Shown: one piece after another, positions 42,701 to 47,893 of the stretch
Numbering within the stretch: the first letter of the stretch is position 1
Layout of the letters: the number at the start of each line of letters is the position of its first letter
DNA from: Dermatemys mawii
Taxonomy: Eukaryota; Chordata; Testudines; Dermatemydidae
DNA length: 64,000 nt
NCBI GenBank assembly: GCA_007922305.1
Contig: ML677348.1
Location: 17,189,442-17,253,441 of the forward strand
Direction: 5' to 3'
The notes under the pieces: model-generated
Seen by the model: the letters and a program-made list of their open reading frames with translations, nothing else
Told to the model about the DNA's origin: nothing
Databases searched by the model: none
Program-made: the position numbers and the translations under genes

Positions 42701-43457
42701 GAAATCAGAATGTTATGATTTTAGTCTCCAAACTCTCCTACTTCCAGTAACATTCATTTCTAGCCCTGACAATTAACAAGATGACAGAATCTTAATGCTG
42801 TTTTTGGTCCAAAGTAAAATATAACAATACACTGGACAGAACTGGGAAGCTTTCCAGTACCTGCTCATATTTGAGCCATGTTGTGAGGCAGGATATCGCA
42901 AGGGGAGTAGATTTTTTATTTTTTTAAAAAAAAGTATCTGAGGAAAAACCGCTTGATAGGATTAATGTTCTATTAGTAGTCCCAGCAAATTGTAGGTAAA
43001 AAGATAATGTATGCAAATTAAATGCAGTTTATTCCATTCTTTGTAAATGTTCATGTTGTAGAAATAAAGAAGCTTATTCTGTCCTTATCAAGATCACATA
43101 TGTGGTCTTGTGTGTATAGTACACAGATGCAAACAAATTTTTTGTTGTAAACTCTTAGGTGATTATTTTCACTGCTGAAACAAAGGACTTGTGATACATG
43201 TAAAAATCTTGGATAGTGGAAAATCTTCCGCACACATTCTGTAATAGATTTAATATCTTGATCATAACTTCACTGTATACTCTGTTCACATAACTTTTTC
43301 ATTTTTTAGAGAGCAGATAATAAAACAGTCCACAGAACTGGTCTGCAGAGCCTACAGTGATATATATGCAGCTGTGATGAATCCAGCCAATGAATATAAG
43401 GATCCGGAAACCATACTACACAGATCTCCTCATCAAGTTCAATCACTTCTCTCATAA
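1294..43457 (+). CDS. COG6: COG6, conserved oligomeric Golgi complex subunit 6 (3' part, 14 exons)
   Basis: Join of 14 exons: 1294-1376, 1607-1677, 4029-4122, 10139-10267, 10356-10447, 13566-13630, 14998-15089, 16121-16238, 28920-29051, 29782-29949, 33948-34055, 35379-35432, 38733-38812, 43310-43457. They total 1434 bases, that is 477 codons plus a stop, with no frameshift or internal stop. The protein matches vertebrate COG6 almost residue for residue as I remember it (for example [55 protein letters not shown]). Vertebrate COG6 is about 657 residues, so roughly the first 180 are upstream of the window. COG6 belongs to lobe B (COG5-8) of the cytosolic tether that captures vesicles at Golgi cisternae for intra-Golgi retrograde transport and so keeps glycosylation enzymes in place. 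It is a helical-rod (CATCHR-type) protein without signal peptide or membrane segment. Every splice site is GT-AG and the frame is intact, so the gene appears functional. Confidence 0.97.
1607..1677 (+). CDS. COG6: COG6 exon b
   Basis: 71 bases: completes the split Gly, then [18 protein letters not shown] and YRWAQ, ending on the first base of a Ser codon (A|GT). Acceptor ttttgtag. The donor GTAGGA is weaker than the others, but it is the only choice that joins in frame to the next exon. Confidence 0.95.
1678..4028 (+). other. COG6 intron b-c
   Basis: 2.35-kb intron. It contains the hAT element at 1830-2558, listed separately. From 2567 to 4028 I see only AT-rich sequence, with no coding similarity and no repeat that I can name. 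Confidence 0.8.
1830..2558 (+). mobile_element. Non-autonomous hAT transposon, 729 bp
   Basis: Terminal inverted repeats cagaggttttcaaact (left) and agtttgaaaaccactg (right) are flanked by an 8-bp target duplication, ctgtagag at 1822-1829 and ctgtagaa at 2559-2566 (7 of 8 identical). Eight-base duplications and CAG-type ends that read 'caaact' are typical of the hAT superfamily. The interior is C-rich (2280-2480, degenerate ccccagccc/ctctccc runs) and has no transposase. Orientation is arbitrary. Confidence 0.88.
4029..4122 (+). CDS. COG6: COG6 exon c
   Basis: 94 bases: completes Ser, then [18 protein letters not shown] and [12 protein letters not shown], ending AA of a split Lys codon (AA|G). 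Acceptor ttttatag, donor GTAAGT. The acceptor is followed by GTGAGT, which looks like a donor but is coding here. Confidence 0.96.
4637..4663. repeat. (TA)n microsatellite
   Basis: An almost pure TA dinucleotide tract inside the intron. Confidence 0.9.
5268..5281 (+). promoter_or_regulatory. CTCF-like core motif
   Basis: ccacaaggtggcac matches the core of the CTCF consensus (CCASYAGRKGGCRS) at most positions. It sits in unique-looking intron sequence. Sequence alone cannot show occupancy. Confidence 0.35.
6112..6353. mobile_element. Palindromic MITE (~240 bp)
   Basis: The ends agggcttgtctacag and the complement of gaagacatgtcct are related inverted repeats. Inside are further hairpins, for example aaagcgctg ctgtgg cagcgcttt (6304-6329) and the self-complementary ggggtg...caccccc near 6160-6182. 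This is the form of the 'gtctaca' MITEs common in turtle genomes (from memory). There is no coding capacity, and the target duplication is not certain. Confidence 0.7.
8835..9368 (+). pseudogene. CR1/L3-like LINE reverse transcriptase fragment
   Basis: Translation in shifting frames gives recognisable CR1/L3 reverse-transcriptase phrases: '[12 protein letters not shown]' (9197-9235), 'IFKK' (9240), '[16 protein letters not shown]' (9270-9320). Upstream, 8875-9060 matches the linker before it. Both ends are missing: no endonuclease and no 3' tail. Several stops and frameshifts show it is dead. It stops where the LTR-like repeat begins at about 9366. Confidence 0.75.
9366..9970 (+). mobile_element. 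LTR-like interspersed repeat (~600 bp)
   Basis: Begins tgtaatggggtgttccctc and can be read to a possible TG...CA end near 9974. It contains a cataaagcc TATA-like phrase (9516) in a GC-richer body that differs from the surrounding AT-rich intron. I recall similar sequence as a common turtle LTR-like repeat but cannot name it. It interrupts or abuts the CR1 fragment. No target duplication is clear. Confidence 0.45.
10139..10267 (+). CDS. COG6: COG6 exon d
   Basis: 129 bases: completes Lys, then [20 protein letters not shown], continuing [20 protein letters not shown] and PL, ending AG of a split Arg codon (AG|A). Acceptor aattgcag, donor GTAGGA. This is one of the most conserved blocks of COG6 and identifies the gene unambiguously. 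Confidence 0.97.
10356..10447 (+). CDS. COG6: COG6 exon e
   Basis: 92 bases: completes Arg, then [20 protein letters not shown], continuing [10 protein letters not shown], ending on the first G of a Gly codon. Acceptor tatttag after a short 88-base intron (10268-10355), donor GTATTA. Confidence 0.97.
10895..11230. mobile_element. hAT MITE, 336 bp, perfect target duplication
   Basis: Ends cggcggttctcaaact and agtttgagaaccactg are inverted repeats. The flanks carry a perfect 8-bp duplication, ttctatct, at 10887-10894 and 11231-11238. The interior is built from diverged copies of a 'tgccgaaatgccgcc ... cattcggcggc' unit that face both ways, so the overlapping open frames here are shadows of repeats. 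Confidence 0.93.
11262..11894 (+). mobile_element. LTR-like repeat (~630 bp)
   Basis: Starts near tgaggccctgagacataa and ends near gggtctgctatgtca. It has LTR-type signals in order: a TATA-like gtgtataagagtgc (11661) and an AATAAA polyadenylation signal in caataaatctggcc (11815) shortly before the 3' end. It matches my memory of a common turtle LTR family. I see no internal retroviral genes, so it would be a solo LTR. The sequence 11895-11960 may be a further piece of the same element. Confidence 0.55.
13566..13630 (+). CDS. COG6: COG6 exon f
   Basis: 65 bases: completes Gly, then [20 protein letters not shown] and K, ending in phase 0. Acceptor ttaactgtag, donor GTGGAG. Confidence 0.96.
13631..14997 (+). 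other. COG6 intron f-g
   Basis: 1.37-kb intron. It contains a GC-rich repeat-like block (about 13800-14190). The rest, 14190-14997, shows nothing recognisable. Confidence 0.7.
13800..14190. repeat. Unclassified palindromic repeat
   Basis: The phrase ggtattgccacccttacttc (13970) returns inverted as gaagggtggcaatac (14082), and a GC-rich centre (13985-14060, 'agagctgggcggcc ... gggcgcccagctct') is itself an inverted repeat. This indicates a MITE-like element. Its ends are not clear. Confidence 0.5.
14998..15089 (+). CDS. COG6: COG6 exon g
   Basis: 92 bases, phase 0: [20 protein letters not shown], continuing [10 protein letters not shown], ending AG of a split Ser codon (AG|T). Acceptor ttgttccacag, donor GTATAC. 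Confidence 0.97.
15380..15475. repeat. Dispersed repeat, copy 1
   Basis: Contains aaaagaacattaaggttgca, acactcaaaggtta and gaaatgccag in the same order as a copy at 62855-62915 (aaaagaacattaaagttaaa, agcactcaaaagtta, aaaatgtcag). The class is unknown to me. Confidence 0.6.
15530..16038 (-). mobile_element. Truncated hAT-like repeat of the 'caggggtgggcaaac' family
   Basis: The right end, on the minus strand, reads catgggtgggcaaatttttt then gggccgagggccacat, as in the complete copy at 54114-54913. The GC-rich interior includes a (GT)n tract (15694-15723) and G-runs (15810-15935). I cannot find the other terminal repeat, so the left limit is approximate. Confidence 0.65.
15694..15723. repeat. 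(GT)n microsatellite
   Basis: About 15 GT units, which also give spurious Thr/His or Cys/Val open frames. Confidence 0.95.
16121..16238 (+). CDS. COG6: COG6 exon h
   Basis: 118 bases: completes Ser, then [20 protein letters not shown], continuing [19 protein letters not shown], ending in phase 0. Acceptor ttggtttcag, donor GTTTGT. It is followed by the longest intron in the window. Confidence 0.97.
16440..18806 (+). pseudogene. DIRS-like retroelement, 5' part (terminal region, gag, start of RT)
   Basis: Diverged but readable in shifting frames. The leader 16440-16690 carries a DIRS-type terminal sequence and the phrase ccagttccttctcagccacc. Gag remnants follow: a Cys-rich segment (16800-16970, [14 protein letters not shown]), '[20 protein letters not shown]' (17694-17755), '[11 protein letters not shown]' (17898) and '[13 protein letters not shown]' (18181-18220). 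Reverse-transcriptase remnants begin near 18415 (FGDCISHF) and run to the 'LITLNL' block (18774), where the element breaks at 18806. Many stops and frameshifts make it dead. DIRS elements use a tyrosine recombinase in place of an integrase; that gene is not seen in this part. Confidence 0.75.
18846..19528. mobile_element. Tc1/mariner-like non-autonomous transposon, TA-flanked
   Basis: Left end cagtagaacctcagttac and right end ...tttgaggttctactg are inverted repeats, each bordered by TA (18844-18845 and 19529-19530), the target duplication of Tc1/mariner and Tigger-like elements. The interior carries a ~328-bp direct duplication (18961-19030 and 19290-19360 share cttcacctcct and ctgtaagtggctgcc). 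No transposase is seen. Confidence 0.82.
19908..20044. mobile_element. hAT MITE, 137 bp
   Basis: Inverted ends caatgttccctctaa and ttagagggaacagtg. The flanking 8-bp duplication is gctgggat (19900-19907) and tctgggat (20045-20052), 7 of 8 identical. The interior is GT-rich with 'gtgtgcgc' runs. It is inserted in the larger 18807-21800 block and so is younger than it. Confidence 0.88.
20831..21014 (-). mobile_element. Turtle tRNA-derived SINE with CR1-like tail
   Basis: Read on the minus strand, the 5' end is tRNA-like, with an A-box region (tagctcagtggtttgcgcat), 'ggcctgctaaaccc' and a B-box-like gagttgaatcc. Then comes a body and the tail 'ggactggacttgatgacctt ... ccagttctatgag', which resembles the 3' end of CR1 LINEs. 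This is the structure of the tortoise Pol III SINE family of cryptodiran turtles (from memory), which would be mobilised by CR1 machinery. It is slightly diverged. Confidence 0.85.
21808..21980 (+). pseudogene. DIRS-like retroelement, continuation of RT
   Basis: The frame '[16 protein letters not shown]' then '[18 protein letters not shown]' then '[10 protein letters not shown]' follows the DIRS/Ty3-type reverse-transcriptase order, including a degenerate YLDD active-site box (here YLDN followed by a stop). It continues the fragment that ends at 18806. A short deletion sits between FTKT and [10 protein letters not shown]. The sequence then passes directly into Penelope-like DNA. Confidence 0.75.
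21985..22821 (+). pseudogene. Penelope-like retroelement, 3' half with GIY-YIG endonuclease
   Basis: An open frame runs to 22455. It shows the linker Zn-binding-like [12 protein letters not shown] (near 22107-22142), '[20 protein letters not shown]' (near 22188-22247), and the GIY-YIG core [16 protein letters not shown] (22261-22308; the usual Gly of YVG is Ala here). Penelope-like elements fuse a telomerase-like RT to such a C-terminal endonuclease; the RT is absent, as in a 5'-truncated copy. The 3' tail (22689-22821: gacgaagtgggtattagccc, then a stem-prone 'taatactttagttagtcttt') is the family's common 3' end. Confidence 0.88.
22991..23032. repeat. Perfect 16-bp inverted repeat, 10-base loop
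   Basis: ctgtaatagggtgcag at 22991-23006 and ctgcaccctattacag at 23017-23032 are exact reverse complements. They lie at one border of the LTR-like repeat. Confidence 0.95.
22992..23280 (-). mobile_element. Short solo LTR-like repeat (289 bp)
   Basis: On the minus strand it starts tgtagtaaaac and ends cctattaca (TG...CA). It carries LTR-type signals in order: a TATA-like ctacataaagacc and an aataaag polyadenylation signal. Its 3' end forms a 16-bp perfect hairpin (22991-23032). I find no internal retroviral region and no target duplication. Confidence 0.55.
28920..29051 (+). CDS. COG6: COG6 exon i
   Basis: 132 bases, phase 0 at both ends: [20 protein letters not shown], continuing [20 protein letters not shown] and DFVQ. 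Acceptor gttgtctag, donor GTATAG. It resumes the reading frame after the 12.7-kb intron without loss. Confidence 0.97.
29128..29300 (+). mobile_element. CR1-like LINE 3' end
   Basis: Contains the common CR1 3' phrases 'ccgagctagatggacctttg' and 'gtctgacccagtatggccat' (29248-29287) after 'ggcacctggctttggccact' (29212). It is strongly 5'-truncated, as usual for CR1. Confidence 0.85.
29450..29548 (+). mobile_element. CR1/SINE-type 3' tail
   Basis: 'ggatggactaaatgacctct tgaggccccttcca ... tatgattctatgaa' is the CR1-family 3' end with its ttctatga terminal repeat. The element is too short to tell whether the parent was a LINE or a SINE. Confidence 0.8.
29782..29949 (+). CDS. COG6: COG6 exon j
   Basis: 168 bases, phase 0 at both ends: [20 protein letters not shown], continuing [20 protein letters not shown] and [16 protein letters not shown]. 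Acceptor ctattatag, donor GTAAGT. Confidence 0.97.
30028..30215. repeat. Decayed palindromic repeat
   Basis: The left end tttcaaacctgggtgcc is inverted at the right as ggcatccagatttgaaaa. The inside pairs partly ('taggcttctaaatccata', 'gtaggcacctaaatgagg'). I recall this as a common turtle MITE-like repeat. No coding capacity is present. Confidence 0.6.
30342..31462. mobile_element. hAT-like non-autonomous element, 1.1 kb
   Basis: The ends tactccttggggaattctg and cagaatttcgccaggag are inverted repeats with a 1-2 base offset. The flanks are taatgata (30334-30341) and taatgatc (31463-31470), 7 of 8 identical. The interior has a purine-rich degenerate minisatellite (30480-30930, 'gggacacatggga' units) and repeated 'gcagaattttt' phrases near the right end. 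No transposase is seen. The 244- to 522-bp open frames on both strands here come from the minisatellite. Confidence 0.75.
31510..31990 (+). mobile_element. CR1/L3-like LINE 3' end
   Basis: The 3' phrase 'ggaggtcagactagacagtc' then 'tggtgatcctttctggcctt aaactatga' (31939-31987) is diagnostic of L3/CR1-type 3' ends in reptiles. The upstream body 31640-31900 (for example 'gtcaggaaggagttttcccc') belongs to the same family in my memory. The 5' limit is approximate. Confidence 0.75.
33948..34055 (+). CDS. COG6: COG6 exon k
   Basis: 108 bases, phase 0: [20 protein letters not shown], continuing [16 protein letters not shown]. Acceptor aatttcag, donor GTAAAT. From memory, human COG6 has Tyr at two positions that are Cys here (ASC, LSC); both would be single-base changes. 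Confidence 0.96.
34056..35378 (+). other. COG6 intron k-l
   Basis: 1.3-kb intron. The stretch 34815-34865 ('agacatggtccctactccaaag') resembles an ancient amniote L2/MIR-like tail. A GC-rich TA-flanked element fills 34900-35335. Nothing else is seen. Confidence 0.7.
34900..35335. mobile_element. Tc1/mariner-like element with GC-rich tandem core
   Basis: The left end caggccagttgcatctta and the complement of the right end (cataggtgcattgcgtctta) are related inverted repeats, with TA next to both ends. Subterminal 'gctatacacgg' and 'ctatacgcga' are typical of this turtle family (from memory). The core 34985-35110 is an imperfect tandem repeat of a ~50-bp GC-rich unit (gctggcagcccacccaccac and variants). 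No transposase is seen. Confidence 0.7.
35379..35432 (+). CDS. COG6: COG6 exon l
   Basis: 54 bases, phase 0 at both ends: [18 protein letters not shown]. Acceptor ctattttttag, donor GTGAGC. It is the shortest exon in the window and could be skipped without a frameshift. Confidence 0.95.
35926..37558 (+). mobile_element. hAT transposon with long inverted arms and transposase remnant
   Basis: The ends tagggctgttgattaat and aatcacttgacagctcta are inverted repeats. The flanking 8-bp duplication is gtcgtaac (35918-35925) and gtcataac (37559-37566), 7 of 8 identical. Beyond the ends, arms of about 400-500 bases are inverted copies of each other: gcctacaagtccactcagtc (36310) returns as gactgagtggacttgtaggc (37217). 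Between them a decayed transposase is readable: '[16 protein letters not shown]' (36764-36812, one frame change) and the C-terminal hAT dimerisation block [20 protein letters not shown] then [12 protein letters not shown] (37022-37119). Stops and missing N-terminal sequence make it inactive. Confidence 0.92.
36937..37140 (+). pseudogene. hAT transposase C-terminal fragment
   Basis: A 67-codon open stretch inside the hAT element, on the sense strand of its transposase. The 'WWLKHEG...LA.K...[11 protein letters not shown]' pattern corresponds to the hATC dimerisation domain, in which TVPCERLFS is usual; here Arg is His and the frame is lost at VTL/stop just afterwards. It has no start or catalytic domain, so it is not a functional gene. 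Confidence 0.85.
38733..38812 (+). CDS. COG6: COG6 exon m
   Basis: 80 bases from phase 0: [20 protein letters not shown], continuing LLSATV, ending AA of a split Lys codon (AA|A). Acceptor acttctag, donor GTAAGT. Confidence 0.97.
39050..39292 (+). mobile_element. CR1/L3-like LINE 3' end
   Basis: 'accattggaacaatttgcca' (39096), 'attctccatcactgatcatt' (39128), 'ggggaagttctgtggcctgt' (39200) and 'cagtgatcccttctggcctt' (39249) follow the order of reptile L3/CR1 3' ends. Confidence 0.82.
40258..40450 (+). mobile_element. hAT-like repeat, left end of the 'caggggtgggcaaac' family
   Basis: Begins caggggtgggcaaacttttt and follows the C-rich body of the complete copy at 54114-54913 ('gcccctgactg', 'ccccctcagaatcccc'). 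The matching right end is not found. The octamer before it (tcctagtc, 40250-40257) recurs exactly at 40615-40622, but without a terminal repeat next to it. Confidence 0.7.
41521..41690. mobile_element. Two Penelope 3' ends in inverted orientation
   Basis: 41560-41610 and 41629-41681 are ~51-bp inverted copies of the Penelope-like 3' tail seen at 22700-22785 (gcttatgctctaatacttta gttagtctttaaggtgcc), separated by 18 bases. The left copy continues outward with 'gtagccatgttagtctggaa', the family's extreme 3' end, on the minus strand. Complex inverted and tandem junctions are a known property of Penelope insertions. Confidence 0.85.
43310..43457 (+). CDS. COG6: COG6 exon n (terminal coding exon)
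   Basis: 148 bases: completes Lys, then [20 protein letters not shown], continuing [20 protein letters not shown] and HQVQSLLS, then TAA at 43455-43457. Acceptor cattttttag. The C-terminus has the normal length for COG6 as I remember it. Confidence 0.97.
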
Positions 43458-43523
43458 ACTTATTTTCCAAATTATGTTGCAGAACACTTATCGTAATGTT
43501 ACTTAACATTACATTCCTTCAAT

Positions 43524-43529
43524 ATTAAA
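43524..43529 (+). terminator. Polyadenylation signal variant ATTAAA
   Basis: ATTAAA lies 67 bases after the stop codon and would give a very short 3' UTR. Confidence 0.55.
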
Positions 43530-43747
43530 GCCTGGCTTTATATTTTTGAATTTTGATTATAACCATACAGTTACCTTGAAGGGCAGTGATGGGGTTTTGT
43601 ATAATATGTCTAAAAGAAGTCTGGCCATTTCTATGCACTTTGTATTGAGTTTTTGCTATAGGCAAGAACAAGAAAATAGAATATTGATTAATAATTATTT
43701 TTAACTTGGAAAGGAAATGAAGGATCCTGACAATTTTTCTGATCAGA

Positions 43748-43753
43748 AATAAA
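43748..43753 (+). terminator. Canonical polyadenylation signal AATAAA
   Basis: AATAAA lies 291 bases after the stop and is followed by a T/G-rich stretch (ttgtctgc), as expected for a downstream element. Confidence 0.55.
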
Positions 43754-43922
43754 AAATTGTCTGCTACTTACTACACCTAATCCTTTGAATAAGATGTTGG
43801 AACACTCGCTCTTCTGACATCATTAGTGAACTAGCCAATACCTTCTTAATTGCTGTTTCCCCCTGTTTTTTTTTTCATTTTATTACCAAGTGCTTTATTC
43901 AGTAGCCTATTGAGGAGAAGCA

Positions 43923-44040
43923 TGATGATGATGATGTTGTTGTTTGTGTTGTCATATCATCTTAGAGTGCTAGTCATGGACCAAGACCCCTTGTGCTAGG
44001 GGCCGTACAAACACAGAACAAAAGTTTTCCTACTCATAGT
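43923..44040. repeat. Short triplet repeat and ancient L2/MIR-like fragment
   Basis: (GAT)n/(GTT)n at 43925-43947 is followed by 'ctagtcatggaccaagaccc' and 'gggccgtacaaacacagaac', phrases I recall from an ancient amniote retroposon tail. The class assignment is uncertain. Confidence 0.4.
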
Positions 44041-44245
44041 ACATAATTTGGAGATAGCCGATATTCTTCTGAATATCAAGAAATAAATCAGCTTTACATC
44101 CTGTATGTCATTTCAAAATATTTTGCACTGTGATGTATTAAGATTCTTTAAATCCCCTGATTTCAAGTTTCTGGAACAAGGTAAAAAAATCAGTTTTGTT
44201 TGTTTTTTGTTCTGATGCTTTTCTTGATGCCATTGGTGTCTATAC

Positions 44246-44513
44246 CAGGGATCAGCAACCTTGGCACGCAGCCCACCAGGGTAAACACCTTTGGCGGGCT
44301 CGGCCAGCTTGTTTACCCGCCATGTCCACAGGTTCGGCTGATCGTGGCTCCCACTGGCCGCAGTTCGCTGCCCCAGCCCAATGGGGGCTTTGGGAAGTGC
44401 CGGCCTGGTGCTGGCAATCGGCTGAACCTGTGGACGCAGCAGGTAAACAAACCAGCCAGGCCCGCCAAGGGTGTTTACCATGGGGGGCCATGTGCCAAAG
44501 TTGCCAATCCCTG
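44246..44513. mobile_element. Palindromic hAT MITE, 268 bp
   Basis: Ends cagggatcagcaacctt and aagttgccaatccctg are inverted repeats, flanked by gtctatac (44238-44245) and gcctatac (44514-44521), 7 of 8 identical. The whole element folds on itself: gtaaacacctttggcgggc (44281) pairs with gcccgccaagggtgtttac (44460), and ccacaggttcggctgat pairs with atcggctgaacctgtgg. Open frames on both strands here are mirror images. Confidence 0.92.
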
Positions 44514-44690
44514 GCCTATACTAAAAAAATCTAAATTCATAGAACAACTTATTGCCTTGCAAATGTAAAGGAGAATTTAGACAATTAGTAACTTAACTGT
44601 GAATTATATTCCATTTGTTAACAGGGAAAATAATTCAAACTATTAGGCAGTTAAAAATTAGTGAGACATTTCCAGTAAGAACAGGAAATA

Positions 44691-45434
44691 CAGTAGATTC
44701 CACTTATGTGCAACCCCTCAGTTGAACAGCAAATAGTTGCTATTATCCAGCAATTGCTAATAAGCAGAAGGCAGGTTGGCTAGGCAACAGCCAGGACAAG
44801 AAGTGCTGGGATGTGCCTTCCCTTCTGCAGCTCTGCAAACTTGACTGTAGGCAAGGCAGCAGTGGGGAGGAGGGCTGCAGCCTGGATGTCAGGGCTTTCT
44901 ACAAGGTTCTTTGGGGCTGGACCATACCTCTCCCTGCTCTCTCCAAGGGTTGGGAATCAGCATGTCCCAGCACTTCCTTCCCCACATGCAGTCCCTTGTT
45001 AGGATGCAACACAGGGAGAGGCATCATGCAACTGTGGCATTCATGCTGTAGTCCTCTTTCCCGCTCCTGCCCTGTTCACAGCCTCCACTACCAGACCACA
45101 GCCCCTTACCTCCTGTGCAGTACCTGCACAGGCAGGTTTTCAGGGCTGCAGACCCAGAAGGAAGTGCTAGAATAGTCTGATCCAAGGCCCTGGGTATGTT
45201 TCTGGGACTTCAGCCAGGGGAGGCATGTTCAGCACTTCCTCCTTCGGCTGCAGCCTTGCAAACCTTGCAGGTGGTACTTCTCTTCTGAAAAACATTGCCA
45301 AGGGCACACTACTTATTAACAGTTTCCAAATCCAAGTAACCTTAAACGCAATAAGACAGGATTGGCTCGTGGCAAAATGTTGCTATAAACCAGAAGTTGT
45401 TAATATCCTGGTTGCTATTAGACTTAATCTACTG
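44691..45434. mobile_element. Tc1/mariner-like non-autonomous transposon, 744 bp
   Basis: Left end cagtagattccacttatgtg and right end ...gacttaatctactg are inverted repeats bordered by TA (44689-44690, 45435-45436). The ends are related to those of the copy at 18846-19528 (cagtaga...). No transposase is seen; the 120-codon open frame inside matches nothing that I know. Confidence 0.8.
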
Positions 45435-45436
45435 TA

Positions 45437-46420
45437 TTTCAATTACAGTACTTTTCTTGTACACACATACAAGGTGCACACAGTCTGCACACTCATGCCG
45501 TCTGTAGTGTTCACAATGTGGGCTGGATGTAAAATTCTGTAGAAACTCTGCGGATATCCCAACAACTCTTGCATGATTCCATAAAACCTGCTGAGGATAT
45601 AGTTTTTAGTTGGCCATAGTGCATTTTTCCTCTTGTTCTGGAAGTTGAAGTGATGAGCCATTTGTGTTTGATTAAATGGTTTTTCTTTAAATAATGCAAA
45701 TCATTAAACAACCCGCCCCAAAAAAAGTCATTTTTAATCCTTTCTTGAAAACTACTGTTATGGCTAGAGTGTCAGCAATGTCTTTGGGTACCATTAGAAA
45801 ATGAAGAACTGTTTTGTATGGTGGTCACCATTACATTTTGTCTGTGCAAGGAAATGGTATCACTGTGAGTATTTCTTGTATTTAGCACAGAAAGTACTTG
45901 CAGAACAAACTGATATGAACTACATACCTTTGTTGAATAAGTTACTGGTGACCTCTGTAGGATTTTTACTCTGTAATCTAGAATTTAATATTTTTTCTTT
46001 CCTCAAGCCCACTTTACTGAAGAGGGAATTTGTTTTTGAAATAATTTTTTATTCTGTATGCACCTTTATATTAACTGAAAATCACAGATCTGTTAGGAGT
46101 GATCCACAGAAATCATATGGAATTAGTGAATCACCTTTTTGCAGACATTTTTTAAATAGAGCAGATGGAATTTTTCTACACCAGTAGTAACAGATTTGTT
46201 CAGTTAAAAATGTCCAAGAGATTTTAGTGGTTAACATGTCTGCAGTGGTCCTCTTAAAAATACAGTTGGGATCAGTTGTGGCAGTTGTACACTGTAGTGC
46301 ATCACCAGCAGTTCAAAGAGCTCCTCCACAATATAGCTTATGGTGGGTTTGTGAAAGAGAGTGCAAGGTTTGCAGTTGTGCCTGGCCAATGAGTGAAGTG
46401 AGCAAAGGAGAGTCTCTCTG
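45437..46420. other. Intergenic, nothing recognised
   Basis: AT-rich DNA. Open frames of 128 and 72 codons exist, but with no start context, codon pattern or similarity that I can support. Confidence 0.6.
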
Positions 46421-46429
46421 TTCCTCCCT

Positions 46430-47130
46430 CCACCCTGTCGTTAAATTATTGAAGATAGTTAAGTCCAAAGCAGACTGTGAGGAGTTACAAAGGGATCTCC
46501 CTAAACTGGGTGATGGTGCTACAAAATGGCTGATGAAATTCAACACTGATAAATACAAAGATGGAAAAAATCATCCCAATTATACAGACACAATTCTGAG
46601 TTCTAAATTTAGTTATTACCACATAAGAAAAATACTTTGAAGTCAAAGCAGATAGTTCTCTGCTCAGTGTGCAGCAGTGGTCAAAAAGGCTAACAGGATG
46701 TTAGGAAGTATTAGGAAAGTGATAGAAAATGTCTTCTTGCCGCTGTATAAGCCATGGTGCCCTCACACATTGAATACTGTGTCCAGTTCTGGTTGCCCTG
46801 TCTCAGAAAGGATACAGTGGAACTAGAAAAGTTGAAACTGCCAGGCAATGTTGTGATGGCCAAAAGTATAAGTAGGTTCAAAAAGGAACTGGATAAGTTC
46901 ATGGATAAGTCCTGCAATAGCTGTTAGCCAAGATTATCGGGGACTCAATCCCACACTCGGGGCAACCCTAAAACTGACTGCCAAAAGCTGGGAGTGGAAG
47001 ACAGTTGTATCACTACATTAATTGCCCTTTCTGTACATTCCCCCTGAAAATTTGGTACAGGCCACTGTCACAGACAAGATACTGGACAAAATGAACTATG
47101 GTCTGACCCCTGACAGCTCTTATGGTATTA
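46430..47130 (+). pseudogene. CR1-like LINE, end of RT and 3' end
   Basis: The frame begins 'VKSKADCEELQRDLPKLGDG' and includes 'KWLMKFNTDKYK' (near 46520-46560), the C-terminal CR1 reverse-transcriptase pattern (LQ.DL..L..W...LMKFN..K). Further on are 'ctgtgtccagttctggttgc' (46779), 'aaaaaggaactggataagtt' (46879) and the 3' end 'gaactatggtctgacccctg' (47092). It is 5'-truncated with several frameshifts. Confidence 0.85.
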
Positions 47131-47454
47131 TGCTTTGTATGCCCAGTGTGGCAGCCATGCACAAGCAATACATTTATGCCTTGTCACTTCCTTCTAAAAC
47201 CTTTATATTTGTAACCAGCTTTTCTAGAAACATTTTTTTGTGTGTGTTTGTGGTTCTAGTTAAGTATATAAATATAGTCAGCTAAAGTGCAGATGATCTA
47301 TGCTTCCAGGAGGAGAGTAAAATATATAATAGAAAGTGTACTGGATTTCTAACTGACCTGTTAAGAGACAGTGAAAACATTACAAATTGAGAATATTTGC
47401 TTCATTCAAGAAATCCTGCCTGGAAAATCAGAGGTTACCAATAAGGGATTTTTA

Positions 47455-47608
47455 TACTATGGAAGAAGGAGGCAAGTTGGGAAATTTTCCTTTGGGAGAC
47501 CTCCGTTTCCTTGGAGGACAGCGCGGGAGAGGCTACGGGGAGCCTCCCCAGCCAGGAGCTCAAGGGCTGGGCAGGAGGAGTCCGTAGTCCATAGTTTGCC
47601 CACCCCTG
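47455..47608. mobile_element. Right end of a 'caggggtgggcaaac' hAT-like repeat
   Basis: Ends catagtttgcccacccctg at 47608, identical to the right end of the complete copy at 54114-54913, after a GC-rich body. The left end is missing. Confidence 0.65.
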
Positions 47609-47893
47609 TGTTAGACTCTGTGCAACGCATCTGTGTTACATGCTTCACAATTACATGTGCCTCCTGAGAGAATTAAACTGTAAACCAGAAGGTTCACATT
47701 TTCCCATGAGATTCTGGGACAGGATGTGTTTAAGAAACTGGAGTATCTTGCAGGTCAACACTGGTCCTGGGGGCCTAGGACACATGGTCTGAGAAAACTC
47801 TGTGTAGGGGTAGCAGACAATCATTGCCCAGGATATGTGCCAGAGAGGCCAAGATACTGGGCAAAACTGCTGAGAGCCAAGAAAGGCTTAAAC

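Larger units (their letters stand above)
38813..43309 (+). other. COG6 last intron (4.5 kb)
   Basis: Contains an L3/CR1-like tail (39050-39292), a hAT-like left end (40258-~40450) and two facing Penelope 3' ends (41521-41690). The stretch 40620-41100 has a GC-richer composition and a 94-codon open frame without recognised similarity. I see nothing in 41700-43309. Confidence 0.75.
43458..43775 (+). other. COG6: COG6 3' UTR (inferred)
   Basis: AT-rich sequence after the stop codon. The candidate polyadenylation signals below set its likely extent; the true cleavage site cannot be seen in DNA. Confidence 0.6.

Noticed and set aside
44811..45175. 120-codon open frame inside a TA-flanked transposon, considered as transposase
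   Set aside because: No DDE/D signature or helix-turn-helix pattern; Cys/Ser/Pro-rich low-complexity translation.
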